A stretch of DNA of 64,000 nucleotides from Cyclobacteriaceae bacterium (GTDB lineage: Bacteria > Bacteroidota > Bacteroidia > Cytophagales > Cyclobacteriaceae). Within the stretch, counting starts at the first letter, position 1. Each line of letters starts with the position of its first letter. The position numbers were made by a program, and so were the translations under genes. Shown piece by piece: positions 15,998 to 25,170 of the stretch. Under the pieces are notes generated by a model, which saw only the letters and a program-made list of their open reading frames with translations, was not told the origin of the DNA and ran no database searches. The stretch is from NCBI GenBank assembly GCA_013141055.1, contig JABFRS010000001.1, forward strand, positions 2,352,567 through 2,416,566, written 5' to 3'.

Positions 15998-17452
15998 TTA
16001 CTTTTCCCATTTCCAGTCACCGGCGAGGATCAAAGGCTCTTTCAGATGATTGTCGATCATGAATTGCTTTGTTGTTTCGCTATCCATTTTAGAGGCAGGA
16101 AGCTTGTCAGCGTTTGCTAATCCAAATAAGATCATTGTTCCAAAGCGAGCGCTGTTCCTGATGTGAGTTTCATTTACAAGATTGAAATCATCACAATCTG
16201 AATGGTAACATCCATAAATTGACCGATCGAGATTGCTGTGCATGGAAAGTATCGGAATGCCTTCAAGCATGAAAGGCTGATGATCACTGTGCAAACCAGA
16301 GTTGTTCGTGAACTTGTTCTTATAAATAGTGTCAATCTTCTGAATCTCTGCACCCAGGTTTTTATAGAAAGTCGTATCGGAAAGTTTTCCACCTGCATTT
16401 ATTCCGACAGGATTACCACTCATGTCGCAGTTCATCATATACTTTATATTTTCAATCGAGCCATCTTTAACAGCTTCGGCCACCATATAGCGTGATCCAA
16501 GCAAACCCTGCTCTTCACCCATAAACATTACAAACTGAACTGTTCTTTTAGGTGCGAGTTTGTTGGCTTTGAATGCGCGCGCCATATCCAGAATTGAAAA
16601 TGATCCTATTCCATTATCGATAGCACCCGTTGCGAGATCCCATGAATCAAGATGGCCTCCGATGATGATCTTTTCATCAGGAAGCTCTGAGCCTTTCAAT
16701 GTTGCTACGACATTTCTGGCTTTGATGATATCACTATGATTGGTCATCACCAGACGCGCTTGAATTTTTTTTGTTTTTAATTTTTCTTTGAGTGCTTTTC
16801 CCGCTTCTTTACCAATGCAGACCGCTGGAATCGGAATTAATTCACCCGTAACAGAAGCTGTTCCCGTAAGGAGAACTCCCTTATCAACAGAGTTGAAAAT
16901 GATAACGCCTTTTGCGCCATGATTGATAGCAATGGCTGTCTTTTCGCTGCGATGAAGATTGCGGGTACCTTCTTTGCTGCCTTCAAGAATGCTGATATAT
17001 AAGAATGCGATCTTATCCTTTACGGCATCTTGTCTTCCTTCATAATCGGCCTCAAGTCCATTGCCCATGTCCACAACCTCACCTGTAACATCTGCCTGAA
17101 CAGGTGAATGTCCAAGAGTCACAGCCTTTACGCTATCCACATCAATCGTTACGTATACATTTCCTCTTGACCAGGCTTCTACTTCAAACTCCTGGAATTT
17201 TACATCATCAAAACCATACTCTTTAAATTTGTTGTAAGTGTAATCCTCTGCCTTATGACCATTTTCTGACCCTGTAAGTCTGTGGCCAATGGTAGAAGTA
17301 GCCTCTTTCAACGTTGCATAAGCTTTTGAATTTTCAGAAACCTCGACGTTGATACGATTGAAGGTCTCGCTTTGAGTTTCCTTCTTTTCACAGGAGATCA
17401 AAGCAAGGAAGATTAACACTAATATGCTTGTTTTGAGGATGCAGATTTTCAT
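15998..17452 (-). CDS. M28 family zinc aminopeptidase, lipoprotein
   Basis: The 484-residue product has a lipobox (IFLALISC) and a PA domain insertion (~residues 125-235) before the M28 metallopeptidase core. The two-zinc site is readable: His and Asp in GGHLDSWDLATGAIDNG, Glu pair in MGEEQGLLGSRY, Asp in MMNCDMSGNP and the late His in SGLHSDHQPFML. Such enzymes remove N-terminal residues from peptides in the periplasm or outside the cell. It is the most downstream member of the minus-strand stretch with the acyltransferase and BASS genes. Confidence 0.92.
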   Translation of the reverse strand: MKICILKTSILVLIFLALISCEKKETQSETFNRINVEVSENSKAYATLKEATSTIGHRLTGSENGHKAEDYTYNKFKEYGFDDVKFQEFEVEAWSRGNVYVTIDVDSVKAVTLGHSPVQADVTGEVVDMGNGLEADYEGRQDAVKDKIAFLYISILEGSKEGTRNLHRSEKTAIAINHGAKGVIIFNSVDKGVLLTGTASVTGELIPIPAVCIGKEAGKALKEKLKTKKIQARLVMTNHSDIIKARNVVATLKGSELPDEKIIIGGHLDSWDLATGAIDNGIGSFSILDMARAFKANKLAPKRTVQFVMFMGEEQGLLGSRYMVAEAVKDGSIENIKYMMNCDMSGNPVGINAGGKLSDTTFYKNLGAEIQKIDTIYKNKFTNNSGLHSDHQPFMLEGIPILSMHSNLDRSIYGCYHSDCDDFNLVNETHIRNSARFGTMILFGLANADKLPASKMDSETTKQFMIDNHLKEPLILAGDWKWEK

Positions 17453-17520
17453 GGCAGAGGAGTTTTAATGACGAAAGATAAGTAGTCTTTAACTTCAATA
17501 GGGCAGAATTATTCAGGCGG

Positions 17521-18537
17521 CTATTTTTTATATAGGAGCATGGAAGGAATCGAAATTGCGAGCCACAGAATGGCAATCCAGATTCCAAAAAATGAAAACA
17601 AAATCGTTCCTACAAGAAGGTAGAAGGCCGGAAATAAAAAAATTCCTACTCCAAATTTCAACGAAGTGATAAAGACGGGATCCTTAATCCCTTTTCTGAT
17701 CCTGTGCCAGATGAATAAGGGTATGAAATTGATAACCGACGCGTACCATAGAAAATTAATAGGTGATGATCCATTCTGTTTAGTATGGATTACCTCACCG
17801 TTCTCAATCCGGGAAATTTGCTGATTGGTTTTTTCAGGATCCAGGAAATCAGGATTAAGATTCTTCAGTTGACTCATAATCGAATCGTACTGATTCTCAT
17901 TCTCAATATGTGAGATTAATCTTTTCAATTGACTGCTCAATTCATCCCTCAATCCGTTGATATCGGTTGAATCTTTAAAATAATTTTTTGCAGAAATCGG
18001 TTTGCCGAAAAATACACTGACGCTTTCGCGAAAACCCTGATGATTGGAATAATTTAAACCTACCGGAACAATTGAAATATCCAATTCAGAATTCTTTTGC
18101 CAGGACTCAAAAGCTATTCTTGCAAAACCTTTTGTGAGAGGACGCAGCCTTCTCTTATCTCCATGATTACCTTCAGGAAAAATGACAACAGCTTCATTTT
18201 TCAAAAACAGATCATAACAGGCATCGAAAGTCTTTTCATTTTCAGACAATGATTTCCAACCATCCCGAATCCGGTAAATCGGAATCATGTTAAGTGTGGA
18301 GATCAACCACCGCGTTAAAGGCTTTTTGAAAATGTCTGCTCTAGTAAGAAAATGCGTTATGTGAGAATTGAAGCAAACGATAAGCAACGCATCCATAAAC
18401 GCGTTTTGATGGTTGGCAGCAAAGATGACAGGACCTTTGGGAATATTCTCCTGACCATTGAGAATGATTTTTCTGAAATAAAATCGGAGACCAAGCCGGA
18501 CGTAAATCCGTAGAAAAAAGTACCACGCCCGTTGCAC
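17521..18537 (-). CDS. 1-acyl-glycerol-3-phosphate acyltransferase (PlsC family)
   Basis: The 338-residue product has the PlsC H-x4-D motif AANHQNAFMDALLIV and the later FPEGNHGDKRRLRPL motif, so it is a glycerolipid or related acyltransferase. After the catalytic domain (~residues 20-220) come a polar linker and two C-terminal hydrophobic stretches (INFIPLFIWH; FGVGIFLFPAFYLLVGTIL), longer than the minimal PlsC of about 245 residues. The start is GTG at 18537. It lies 1 nt downstream of the BASS gene, so they form one transcript. Confidence 0.88.
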   Translation of the reverse strand: MQRAWYFFLRIYVRLGLRFYFRKIILNGQENIPKGPVIFAANHQNAFMDALLIVCFNSHITHFLTRADIFKKPLTRWLISTLNMIPIYRIRDGWKSLSENEKTFDACYDLFLKNEAVVIFPEGNHGDKRRLRPLTKGFARIAFESWQKNSELDISIVPVGLNYSNHQGFRESVSVFFGKPISAKNYFKDSTDINGLRDELSSQLKRLISHIENENQYDSIMSQLKNLNPDFLDPEKTNQQISRIENGEVIHTKQNGSSPINFLWYASVINFIPLFIWHRIRKGIKDPVFITSLKFGVGIFLFPAFYLLVGTILFSFFGIWIAILWLAISIPSMLLYKK

Positions 18538-18538
18538 T

Positions 18539-19447
18539 TTAAACGGTTTGAGTAGACGTTGCCTTTCCAGACCAGAATGTTGCCAAAGCTAATCCGGAAA
18601 CGATATGCCAGATTCCCCACCACGCCGCAACGAAAGCCATTCCACCCAATCCATTGAAAAAACTAAAGATCAGGAAGAGTCCTAATCCCGAATTTTGAAT
18701 GCCTGTTTCAATTGCAATTGTTTTTTGATCAGCTATGGAAAGACCCGCAACCTTTGCGGAAAAATAGCCAGTTAATAATGCAAAGGCATTGTGAATGAAA
18801 ACAACCAGCAACACCATGTGAATGTGTGACAGGAAGTGATTGAGATTATTCGCGAAAGCAAGCAAAACAAATCCTGCGAAAATTATGATTGACAAAGGCT
18901 TCATGATCTTTGCAAGCTTCAATGCGGCATTGGAATAGTAATGAGAGAAAAGCATTCCGAATATCAGGGGAAATCCGGCAAGCATCAGAATAGATTCAAA
19001 AAGATCAATGGCGTTTAATTGAATTTCCTTTAGAAGTATCGAAGTAGGAGGGTATAAGCTTGCCCAAAGTTGAAGATTGAAAGGCGTCATCACGATTGCC
19101 AGCACTGTTCCAATTGCAGTAAGACTTACTGACAATGCTGTATTGCCTTTTGAAAGATGCGTTAGAAAATTCGAAATGTTTCCTCCGGGACAGGCAGCCA
19201 CCAGCATCATACCAAGAGCAATGCTTGGTTGCGGGCGGATGATCATCACCAGCAGCCAGGTAATAAATGGTAATAAGATAAATTGAGAGGTAAGTCCAAC
19301 GAACGAAGCCTTGGGAGATTCCGCTACTCTTTTGAAATCAGCGACTTTAAGATCAAGAGCTATTCCAAACATGATTAACGCCAGGCATACATTTAATGCC
19401 CAAAGATTTTCCTGATTGAAGTTGAGATGTATGTTATCGATATCCAC
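18539..19447 (-). CDS. Bile acid:sodium symporter (BASS) family transporter
   Basis: The 302-residue protein is almost entirely membrane helices (about nine or ten). Family features are ACPGGNISNFLTHLSKGNTALSVSLTA (the crossing region of BASS transporters) and AIETGIQNSGLGLFLIFSFF (second crossover, with the conserved E-x-x-x-Q-N). These carriers move organic anions with sodium; the substrate is not predictable from the sequence. It sits directly upstream of the PlsC-like gene. Confidence 0.9.
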   Translation of the reverse strand: MDIDNIHLNFNQENLWALNVCLALIMFGIALDLKVADFKRVAESPKASFVGLTSQFILLPFITWLLVMIIRPQPSIALGMMLVAACPGGNISNFLTHLSKGNTALSVSLTAIGTVLAIVMTPFNLQLWASLYPPTSILLKEIQLNAIDLFESILMLAGFPLIFGMLFSHYYSNAALKLAKIMKPLSIIIFAGFVLLAFANNLNHFLSHIHMVLLVVFIHNAFALLTGYFSAKVAGLSIADQKTIAIETGIQNSGLGLFLIFSFFNGLGGMAFVAAWWGIWHIVSGLALATFWSGKATSTQTV

Positions 19448-19516
19448 GGGAAGGGTTTACCTAAAGATATTAGAATTTAAGGCACTTCACCATCCATGAC
19501 CGAAGGCAATAATGAA

Positions 19517-19548
19517 AAAGGGCGCAGAAAAATCTCTCTGCGCCCTTT
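19517..19548 (-). terminator. Rho-independent terminator after the S9 peptidase gene
   Basis: A perfect 12-bp stem (AAAGGGCGCAGA with TCTGCGCCCTTT) and an 8-nt loop, followed by a T-run in the minus-strand direction, ends the S9 peptidase transcript before the BASS gene. Confidence 0.9.
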
Positions 19549-19569
19549 GACAATGAAAATTTCAAAGTT

Positions 19570-21927
19570 CTATTTCAGTTTTTCATCAAACAGTTTAAGA
19601 ATGCGTTTGTATTCATCTGTCCAGCTGCTTGGTTCCACAAACCCATGATCCTCCACCGGATAAACGGCGAGTTCCCAGTTGTCTTTTCCAAGTTCGATCA
19701 GACGTTGTGTCAGACGCACAGCATCTTCAAAATGAACATTTACATCAACCATTCCGTGACAGATAAGAAGATGACCTTTCAATCCAGCGGCATGATACAG
19801 TGGAGAACTCTTAGCATATGAAATACTATCAGTCATCGGTTCATTCAGAATACTTGCTGTATATCCGTGATTGTAATGAGCCCAATCAGTGACAGGACGA
19901 AGTGCGGCACCTGCAGTGAAAACATCCGGCGTTGTGAATAATGCCATCAAAGTAATGAAGCCTCCGTAAGAACCTCCATAAATACCAATGCGTTTAGGAT
20001 TGACATTATATTTTTCAACAAGCCACTTTGCACCATCGACATTATCAGTGAGATCTTTTCCACCCATAAAGCGATAAACTCCTGTGCGCCAGTCGCGACC
20101 ATATCCAGCGCTTGCACGGTAATCCATATCAAGAACGGTATATCCTTTATCAGCAAGTAAATTATGGAACATGTATTCTCGGAAGTAATTGCTCCACCAT
20201 TTATGAGCATTCTGCAGATATCCGGCTCCGTGCACAAAGATCACGGCGGCACCATTTGGTTTTGCGGGTTTGAAAACGCGCGTGTAAACATCCGCACCGT
20301 CTCTTGCTTTGAAGGTTGTTACTTCAGGATCTTTCCATGGATAGGATTTAAATTCTTCAGACAATGAATTTGTGATCTGCTGTGGCTTTGCGCCGGCTTT
20401 ATTTTCCTGAATGTAAAGTTCCCATGGCTTATTGCTGTAAGACGATCGGATCGCCATCCACTTTTCATCCGGCGAAAGAGAAACCTCATTTGCGCCTGTC
20501 AAGGTGGTTAATCGTGTCGCAGTTCCACCTGTGACGGGAAGCCTGTAATATTGTTTCTCACCAGGATGAACTTCGTTGGTTGATATGTAAAAGCTCTTCT
20601 TGTCCTTTGATAAGCTTACGTTTTGAACTTCATATTTGCCAGAAGTCAGCGCCTGAGATTTGCCAGCTGCAAAATCATAAACGTATAAGTGTGAATAGCC
20701 AGTACTTTCGGATTGAAACCAAAATTGATTATTGTTTATCCAGCTGATCAAACCTCCTCCGAAACCACCACCGCCGCCGATCCATGCTTCATCACGATGA
20801 CGATCCAGCAATTTTAGTTTTTGAGTAGAAACATCGAGTGACAATAACCAGCGATCTTTATTATCCTGGGCACGTGCAATAACAACATTGTTCTTTCCAT
20901 CCTCGCTCCAGTAAGGACCAAAGAATGTTACGGGTCTTGGTTCAGGCTTTTTCTCTTTGCCCTTGTCTTTGTCATTCTTGGAAACTTTGGCAGGATAATC
21001 CTTACTGAAATCTGTTGCGTCAAATATTCCCGGAATTTCATTTGTCTTAACTACCAGGGTAGTGTCCTTATCGATTGAATAAACCCATAGCTCCGAAGTA
21101 TTCTGTGCGGCGCCAACCTTGGTGCGTGCAGGAATGTCTTCTGTGAATCCGGATTCAGTTACATAGTTCGGAACGATCGTAGCCTTTGCATCGGAGGCTG
21201 TTTTTGTCAGTCGATAAGTGACAGTCTTTCCATCCGGACTTAGCTGAAGCTGATCAATATTTTTCTCATCGATATAAATTTCTTTTGGTCTGTCAACACG
21301 ATCGGCCTTCAGCATTTTTTCTGTTGCTTTCCTGTTGTTGCTTCTTTCTCTCAACACCTGGAAGTATGCAAGCTGATCAGCTTTCAACCATTTCAACTGG
21401 TCATTCAATTTGGGATCAGCTTTTTTTGAACCTTTGCGAAAATCTGTTAATTGAGAATATGCACCACTGGCGATTTCCCATGAATAAAGATTGGACGCTG
21501 CAGTGAAAATTATCTTTCGCTCATCTAATGAGAAAGTTGGATTAGATTCTCTCTCATTTGTAAACGTTACCTGATTGATTTTTCCGGTAGCTACATCCAG
21601 TATGAAAATGTCTCCGCCTTTTTCGTAGACTTTTTTATTACGGGCATTGTTATAAGATCCATTACCTGAGGGAAGCTTTCTGCGAACATCCGGACTTACT
21701 TTTTGAGGTACTCTGTTCGCCAGAGAAATTGTGTAAAGTGAATCTCCCTGATTCTTGTCAGGATTCCAGTTAAAGTAAAGTTGCTTACCATCCTCACTCC
21801 AGAATACGTTAGAAGGAGCAACACCGATCCATTTCGGATCACGCATGATTTTTTCAACGGTAAGTGTTGTGAGTTGTTGGGCTTGTGACGAAAATCCGAT
21901 CAAAAGCAGGAATATGATTTTTTTCAT
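19570..21927 (-). CDS. S9 family prolyl oligopeptidase / DPP IV-like peptidase
   Basis: The 785-residue product has a signal peptide (MKKIIFLLLIGFSSQA), an N-terminal beta-propeller (repeats such as YLNWNPD- and NPTFSLDERKIIFTAAS-type strands) and a C-terminal alpha/beta-hydrolase. The catalytic triad is visible: Ser in GIYGGSYGGF, Asp in CHGMVDVNVHFEDA and His in YPVEDHGFVEP. It is likely a periplasmic peptidase acting on short peptides, as in the DPP IV or acylaminoacyl-peptidase groups. It ends at a strong terminator. Confidence 0.93.
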   Translation of the reverse strand: MKKIIFLLLIGFSSQAQQLTTLTVEKIMRDPKWIGVAPSNVFWSEDGKQLYFNWNPDKNQGDSLYTISLANRVPQKVSPDVRRKLPSGNGSYNNARNKKVYEKGGDIFILDVATGKINQVTFTNERESNPTFSLDERKIIFTAASNLYSWEIASGAYSQLTDFRKGSKKADPKLNDQLKWLKADQLAYFQVLRERSNNRKATEKMLKADRVDRPKEIYIDEKNIDQLQLSPDGKTVTYRLTKTASDAKATIVPNYVTESGFTEDIPARTKVGAAQNTSELWVYSIDKDTTLVVKTNEIPGIFDATDFSKDYPAKVSKNDKDKGKEKKPEPRPVTFFGPYWSEDGKNNVVIARAQDNKDRWLLSLDVSTQKLKLLDRHRDEAWIGGGGGFGGGLISWINNNQFWFQSESTGYSHLYVYDFAAGKSQALTSGKYEVQNVSLSKDKKSFYISTNEVHPGEKQYYRLPVTGGTATRLTTLTGANEVSLSPDEKWMAIRSSYSNKPWELYIQENKAGAKPQQITNSLSEEFKSYPWKDPEVTTFKARDGADVYTRVFKPAKPNGAAVIFVHGAGYLQNAHKWWSNYFREYMFHNLLADKGYTVLDMDYRASAGYGRDWRTGVYRFMGGKDLTDNVDGAKWLVEKYNVNPKRIGIYGGSYGGFITLMALFTTPDVFTAGAALRPVTDWAHYNHGYTASILNEPMTDSISYAKSSPLYHAAGLKGHLLICHGMVDVNVHFEDAVRLTQRLIELGKDNWELAVYPVEDHGFVEPSSWTDEYKRILKLFDEKLK

Positions 21928-22041
21928 AGTGAGGGTTGATAATTATGTGAATTTATTCAAAACACCCTTTCTCAAAAGGAAAGATGTGATGAAAGGCATT
22001 GAGTCAGTTCAGAGACGCAGATAGTTGATAAGCAGCCGTAA

Positions 22042-22392
22042 TTATTCTCTTTTCTTTTCTTTGGTAAAGTCGCTGAACATGCTGTTGAATATGGACAGGA
22101 TCAGACTGAAAGCAAGCGCCCACAAGAATCCTTCGACACGAAAGCCATCAACAAAATAATCCACCATCAGGATAATTACAGCGTTAATGACTAATAGAAA
22201 AAGACCAAGTGTAAAGATGGTGATGGGAATAGTAAGAATGATAAGGACAGGCTTAACCAGGACGTTTGATATCGAAATAAGAACAGCCACTAAAAGGGCA
22301 TCCCAAAAATCATGTAGTTCCACACCCGGAAGAAGATAGCTTGTGAGAACAACAGCGACTCCGGAGAGAAGAAATCGAAGGATCAGGTTCAT
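22042..22392 (-). CDS. Small four-helix membrane protein (PF04020, 'phage holin family')
   Basis: The 116-residue product begins MNLILRFLLSGVAVVLTSYL and has about four membrane helices, with the family-typical VKPVLIILTIPITIFTLGLFLLVINA and the soluble tail TKEKKRE. Despite the database family name, this is a chromosomal protein of unknown role, not evidence of a prophage. Longer upstream starts (to 22599) would run into the divergent exonuclease gene and give a non-hydrophobic extension, so the ATG at 22392 is chosen. Confidence 0.85.
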   Translation of the reverse strand: MNLILRFLLSGVAVVLTSYLLPGVELHDFWDALLVAVLISISNVLVKPVLIILTIPITIFTLGLFLLVINAVIILMVDYFVDGFRVEGFLWALAFSLILSIFNSMFSDFTKEKKRE

Positions 22393-22412
22393 ATGATAAT
22401 TTTGAATGGAAG

Positions 22413-22464
22413 TTGCCATAAAAAATCCATGAAAAAAATCACAATGAATGGATTTTTTAGGCAA
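22413..22464. repeat. Long inverted repeat between divergent genes
   Basis: TTGCC, one bulged A, TAAAAAATCCAT (22413-22430) pairs fully with ATGGATTTTTTA, GGCAA (22448-22464) around a 17-nt loop. It lies 21 nt upstream of the small membrane protein start and 24 nt before the exonuclease ATG. It is either an operator for both divergent genes or a leader hairpin. It is not positioned as a terminator for either gene. Confidence 0.6.
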
Positions 22465-22488
22465 CGCAGACGTTACTAAATTCGAACG

Positions 22489-23859
22489 ATGTACGCGATA
22501 GTAGATATTGAAACGACGGGTGGGTATGCGGAAAATCACCGCATGACGGAAATCGCTATATATCATCACGATGGATTGCAGATCACAGACCGCTTTCAAA
22601 CATTACTAAATCCAGGAAGGAGAATACCTGATTTCATTACCGGACTCACGGGCATCTCTACGGAAATGGTGATGAAAGCACCTTCCTTTGAAGAAATAGC
22701 TTCCGAGATTTATGATTGGCTGAAAGACAGGGTATTCGTAGCACACAATGCCCACTTTGATTACAGCTTTATAAAAAAAGAATTTGATGATGCTGGTATT
22801 CAATGGGGACCCAGAAAACTTTGTACAGTACGACTTGGAAGAAAAATTATTCCGGGACTTGATTCTTATAGCCTTGGGAGATTATCGGAAAGTCTTGGCA
22901 TAAAGATATTGGACCGTCACCGTGCAGGAGGAGATGCTGAAGCCACGGCAAAAATTTTTGACATTTACCTCAAGCGTGATATGGAAGGTGTCATTGCCAA
23001 AGCTTTAAAGCGAAGTTCAGGCGAAACGACTCTTCCACCTAATCTGGCAAAAGAAGAATTTGATAAGCTGCCCTCCAAAGCCGGAGTATATTATTTTCTT
23101 GATGCGCGTGATAAGGTGATCTATGTTGGCAAGGCAAACAATATTAAAAAGAGAATAGCCGGACATTTTAGCGGTGAAGCACGTGAATGGAACAGATCTA
23201 ACATTCGTAATGAGATTCATCGCATCAATTATGAACTTACAGGGAATGAACTCATCGCGCTCATTCTTGAATCGCAGGAAATAAGAAAGCTTTGGCCGAA
23301 GTATAACCTTGCTCAAAAGTATAAGCTTGAAGAGTGGGGCATCTTTGAATACGAAGATCAAAAGGGATACCTGCGCTTTGTAGTAAATGTTGTTACTAAA
23401 AACTCAAAGCCATTGATCACGTTCAGTTCGAAAAGTGATGCGTGGAGTTTTTTGTGGGAAAAAGTAAAAGCATTTGACCTTTGCCCTAAGCTTTCAGGAT
23501 TACAAATAGCGAAAGGCCCGTGCTATGCACATCAGTCGGGTGGATGTAAAGGAGCCTGTGAGGGTAAGATTTCCTCAGAGTCTTACAATCAAAGTATGCA
23601 GCAGTCGATCGACACCTTTTTTGGTGAAGGAGAAACGGTGGCTATCATTGGACGGGGAAGAGAGTCGGAGGAGCGATCACTTATTTTGGTGGAGAAAGGA
23701 AGCTACCTCGGCTTTGGATTTGTCAGCCAGGATATTGCCATTGATGATTTTGAATCCGCCAAAAATTATATCCACCTGAGCAAGGATAACCGGGTCGTGC
23801 AAAACCTCGTTAATTCTTATTTATTAAACCCCCGCGGCACCGAGATTATTCCATTTTAA
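22489..23859 (+). CDS. 3'-5' exonuclease (DnaQ-like) fused to a GIY-YIG nuclease domain
   Basis: The 456-residue product has an N-terminal DEDDh exonuclease domain (YAIVDIETTG; later VAHNAHFDYSFIKKEF; HRAGGDAEATAKIF) as in the DNA polymerase III epsilon subunit, then a GIY-YIG domain at about 195-275 (KAGVYYFLDARDKVIYVGKANNIKKRIAGHF) as in UvrC and Cho. A Cys-rich segment (GPCYAHQSGGCKGACEGK) follows, as in other members. It is probably a DNA-repair nuclease that cuts near lesions and trims the end. No helix-hairpin-helix UvrC tail is present. Confidence 0.9.
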   Translation: MYAIVDIETTGGYAENHRMTEIAIYHHDGLQITDRFQTLLNPGRRIPDFITGLTGISTEMVMKAPSFEEIASEIYDWLKDRVFVAHNAHFDYSFIKKEFDDAGIQWGPRKLCTVRLGRKIIPGLDSYSLGRLSESLGIKILDRHRAGGDAEATAKIFDIYLKRDMEGVIAKALKRSSGETTLPPNLAKEEFDKLPSKAGVYYFLDARDKVIYVGKANNIKKRIAGHFSGEAREWNRSNIRNEIHRINYELTGNELIALILESQEIRKLWPKYNLAQKYKLEEWGIFEYEDQKGYLRFVVNVVTKNSKPLITFSSKSDAWSFLWEKVKAFDLCPKLSGLQIAKGPCYAHQSGGCKGACEGKISSESYNQSMQQSIDTFFGEGETVAIIGRGRESEERSLILVEKGSYLGFGFVSQDIAIDDFESAKNYIHLSKDNRVVQNLVNSYLLNPRGTEIIPF

Positions 23860-23954
23860 CCCCTCCTTTTGCCGATTGAATAACCGTGCAAATCTTATTG
23901 AATTTTTAAAACCCAAATCCCTAATATTGCGGTTAATTTTTTTGAGAAAATCGT

Positions 23955-24944
23955 ATGGCAATCGAATCAACGACTGAACAACAACAGGAACACCGCCGCA
24001 AAATCAGCCAGGTTTACACCGAAGTGGCCAAAGTGGTAGTAGGTCAGGAATATATGGTGAATCGCCTTTTGATAGGCCTTTTCACCAATGGACACGTTTT
24101 GCTTGAAGGCGTTCCGGGACTTGCAAAAACGCTTACCATCTCTACTGTTGCCAGAGTATTGCATCTGGATTTTCAACGCATCCAGTTCACTCCTGATCTT
24201 TTACCATCTGACCTTGTAGGAACGATGATCTACAATCAGAAGGACGGAAAGTTTGAAGTAAAAAAAGGCCCGATCTTCGCAAACATTATTCTTGCAGATG
24301 AGATCAATCGCTCACCTGCAAAAGTTCAGTCAGCTCTCCTGGAAGCCATGCAGGAAAAAACGGTGACTATTGGTGAGACAACCTTTACCCTTGATAAACC
24401 ATTCCTTGTATTGGCCACTCAAAATCCTGTGGAAAATGAAGGAACCTATCCTCTTCCTGAAGCTCAGGTTGACCGATTTATGATGAAGGTTTTCGTTGAT
24501 TATCCTACCAAAGAGCAGGAGTTGGAGATCATGAGGAGAATATCAAATCTTCAATATGACTACACAGTTAATCAAGTACTCACGAAGGATGATATCTTTT
24601 CTATCCGTAATGAAGTGAACAAAATAAAGATCTCCGAATCACTTGAACGGTATATCATTGAATTGATTTCTGCCACTCGCAATGCAAAAGAATATAAGCT
24701 GGAAAATGAAGCGCAGTATATTCAATTTGGGGCATCACCTCGTGCCAGTATCAATCTGAATCTTGCATCAAAGGCAGCAGCTTATCTTGAAGGAAGGGAC
24801 TACGTATTGCCGGAAGATATTAAGGAAGTGGCTCGCGATGTCCTCAATCACCGCATCATCCTGAATTATGAAGCGGAAGCAGATAATGTTAAGACGATCG
24901 ATATCATCAAAGCCATCCTCAACAAGGTCCCGATCAACAAATAA
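23955..24944 (+). CDS. MoxR family AAA ATPase
   Basis: The 329-residue protein is a MoxR-type chaperone ATPase. Walker A is GVPGLAKT near residue 60, Walker B is ILADEINRSPAKVQSALLEAMQE, and sensor 1 is LATQNPVENEGTYPLPEAQVDRF, a hallmark of MoxR. These proteins usually mature membrane-bound or von Willebrand-A partner complexes encoded nearby, but here the next gene downstream is a TonB receptor with its own promoter, and no DUF58 or VWA gene follows. The missing partner genes are unusual. Confidence 0.93.
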   Translation: MAIESTTEQQQEHRRKISQVYTEVAKVVVGQEYMVNRLLIGLFTNGHVLLEGVPGLAKTLTISTVARVLHLDFQRIQFTPDLLPSDLVGTMIYNQKDGKFEVKKGPIFANIILADEINRSPAKVQSALLEAMQEKTVTIGETTFTLDKPFLVLATQNPVENEGTYPLPEAQVDRFMMKVFVDYPTKEQELEIMRRISNLQYDYTVNQVLTKDDIFSIRNEVNKIKISESLERYIIELISATRNAKEYKLENEAQYIQFGASPRASINLNLASKAAAYLEGRDYVLPEDIKEVARDVLNHRIILNYEAEADNVKTIDIIKAILNKVPINK

Positions 24945-25095
24945 CATTAACCAAACTTTAATTTCATTAAGTTTTCTTTAACGGAATGTTATTGGGTTGG
25001 AGCGCTTAACATCCTCACAATCATTGGTTATAACCCTTACGTCCCATCAAAAAAGTGCATTATCTATAGGAATTTTGAGGATTTTGGGCTGCGGG

Positions 25096-25152
25096 TTTAA
25101 CAATTAGGTAACATACCAGCATTAGCCGGGTAATATTGGCCAGCGACCTTTG
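25096..25152 (+). promoter_or_regulatory. Four 11-bp-phased hexamers and -7 box upstream of the TonB receptor
   Basis: Hexamers TTTAAC (25096), GGTAAC (25107), AGCATT (25118) and GGTAAT (25129) are spaced exactly 11 bp apart. The -7-like GACCTTTG starts at 25145, 16 bp after the last hexamer starts. The same spacing is found at 28071-28127. Eleven-bp direct repeats are the hallmark of PhoB/OmpR-type operators. A further set (ATTAAG, TTTAAC and GTTATT at 24966, 24977 and 24988) lies upstream. The -7 box has a mismatch (G for T). Confidence 0.55.
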
Positions 25153-25170
25153 CGACCAAATATATCCCCC

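Noticed and set aside
22042..22392. Prophage remnant suggested by the family name 'phage holin'
   Set aside because: No other phage gene is nearby; the family is common in bacterial chromosomes.
22393..22599. N-terminal extension of the small four-helix membrane protein
   Set aside because: It would overlap the start of the divergent exonuclease gene and adds a polar, unrelated sequence before the first membrane helix.
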